Source: Fictibacillus phosphorivorans (GTDB lineage: Bacteria > Bacillota > Bacilli > Bacillales > Fictibacillaceae). From it: a DNA stretch of 64,000 bases. The stretch is from assembly GCF_001629705.1 (NCBI RefSeq), contig NZ_CP015378.1:248001-312000 (forward strand), read 5' to 3'. Shown piece by piece: positions 63,294-64,000 of the stretch. The notes under the pieces were generated by a model. It did not search any database, was not told the DNA's origin, and saw only the letters and a list, made by a program, of their open reading frames with translations. The number at the start of each line of letters is the position of its first letter. Within the stretch, counting starts at the first letter, position 1. The position numbers were made by a program, and so were the translations under genes.

Positions 63294-64000
63294 ATGTTGG
63301 AAAAGCAAAACACATTACTAGACGCCTATAAAAATGCAAAATACCAAGTAACCGGACACGGAAAAAGAGATGTGTCTGTCCTGTTAGATTCTCTTTCAAA
63401 CCAAACAGGCCAGGAAGAAAGTGATATGTACGGCAGCGGTCACATCATTGATAGCTTTCAAGAAAAGATGGCCGCTTATTTAGGAAAAGAATCTGCTGTA
63501 TTCTTCCCGAGTGGGACGATGGCTCAGCAAATCGCTATGCGTATTTGGTGTGATGAAAAAGGAATTCAAAAAGTTGCGTACCATCCCTTATGCCACTTGG
63601 AAATTCACGAAGAAGATGGTTTGAAAGAACTTCACCACATTGAACCTGTGCTGCTTAGTGACCCTAATAAAATCATTAAAATGGATGACGTAGTCAACAT
63701 GAAGGAAGACGTTTCTTGTTTACTACTGGAACTTCCTCAGCGAGAGATCGGGGGGCAGCTGCCGACTTTCGAAGAATTACAGGGGATTTCTGATTACTGC
63801 AGAGAAAAAGGAATTAAACTTCATCTTGATGGAGCAAGACTGTTTGAAATTCTGCCCTTTTATGAAAAGACAGCCGCTGAAGTTTGTGCTATTTTTGATA
63901 GTGTTTATGTTTCTTTTTACAAAGGGATTGGTGGAGTCGCAGGTGCAATTTTAGCAGGGCCAAAAGACTTTGCTGAGAAATCAAAGGTTTGGAAAAGACG
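63294..64000 (+). CDS. Threonine aldolase-like beta-eliminating lyase, 3' end outside window
   Basis: The first 235 residues of a PLP-dependent fold-type-I enzyme. Family signatures are YGSGHIIDSFQEKMAAYLGKE, FFPSGTMAQQIAMRIW, KLHLDGARLFE with the Asp that pairs with the PLP ring, and the Schiff-base Lys210 in VYVSFYKGIGGVAGA. Low-specificity L-threonine aldolase splits threonine to glycine and acetaldehyde; related lyases differ only in the C-terminal part, which is missing. ATG 63294 follows AGGGGAG, 13 bases after the preceding stop, so it may belong to the same transcript. Confidence 0.88.
   Translation, partial: MLEKQNTLLDAYKNAKYQVTGHGKRDVSVLLDSLSNQTGQEESDMYGSGHIIDSFQEKMAAYLGKESAVFFPSGTMAQQIAMRIWCDEKGIQKVAYHPLCHLEIHEEDGLKELHHIEPVLLSDPNKIIKMDDVVNMKEDVSCLLLELPQREIGGQLPTFEELQGISDYCREKGIKLHLDGARLFEILPFYEKTAAEVCAIFDSVYVSFYKGIGGVAGAILAGPKDFAEKSKVWKR

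Overview
The window is a chromosomal segment of a low-GC Gram-positive endospore-former of the family Bacillaceae. Gene order from 1 to 35 kb follows the Bacillus subtilis purD-yerA-yerB-yerC-pcrB-pcrA-ligA-yerH-gatCAB-yerO-swrC-dgkB-rlmCD region, with other genes inserted. Strong AGGAGG-type ribosome sites, frequent TTG/GTG starts and dense intrinsic terminators agree with this. The genus looks close to Fictibacillus, but that is an inference from gene content, not something the sequence proves.

Layout. 0-6 kb: 3' end of purD, an antisense 34-codon membrane peptide, a DUF2892/MFS pair on the minus strand, yerA, yerB, yerC. 6-8 kb: a MarR regulator and a quinone-reductase-like flavoprotein that share one operator sequence, then a GNAT acetyltransferase. 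8-14.5 kb: pcrB-pcrA-ligA-camS. 15-18 kb: P5C dehydrogenase, a DUF3905-like protein, a YciI protein. 18-21.4 kb: gatCAB. 21.6-25.7 kb: divergent TetR regulator and SwrC RND pump. 25.7-32.3 kb: mostly minus-strand genes, including a Cys/Gly/Ser-tailed GRDP-like protein and a four-gene oligopeptide-type ABC transporter with no binding protein. 32.6-35.1 kb: dgkB and rlmCD. 35.3-39.8 kb: an AT-rich four-gene surface-acylation cassette (acyl carrier protein, adenylating ligase, MBOAT acyltransferase, SGNH protein) preceded by a perfect Fur-box sequence. 40-46 kb: Dus, peptidase E, a small zinc-ribbon protein, an M4 protease, SstT, a VOC protein. 46.3-55.4 kb: a sugar ABC transporter (ChvE/MmsA/MmsB type) followed by a XylFII-LytS-YesN-like three-component sensor and another binding protein. 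55.5-64 kb: an FG-GAP-like protein, TspO, an old-yellow-enzyme reductase, an SDR, a FAD oxidase, a YtrA-like GntR/ABC operon, and the start of a threonine-aldolase-like gene.

The intergenic DNA is unusual. Four copies of a ~129-bp imperfectly palindromic element (ends GTTGAT/ATCAAC) are dispersed through the window. Four short tandem arrays with an exact 20- or 21-bp period lie just downstream of terminators between 6 and 18 kb. A perfect 20-bp-arm palindrome precedes dgkB.

The most interesting system is the acylation cassette at 35.6-39.8 kb. It has the logic of the Dlt D-alanylation pathway (activate, load on carrier, cross the membrane through an MBOAT, finish with an SGNH protein) but uses a different ligase, has no separate DltX-like peptide, and may be iron-responsive. 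Its MBOAT ends in FVYGGF, which resembles the C-terminal acyl-tyrosine motif described for DltX and related MBOATs. The acyl group and acceptor cannot be read from the sequence.
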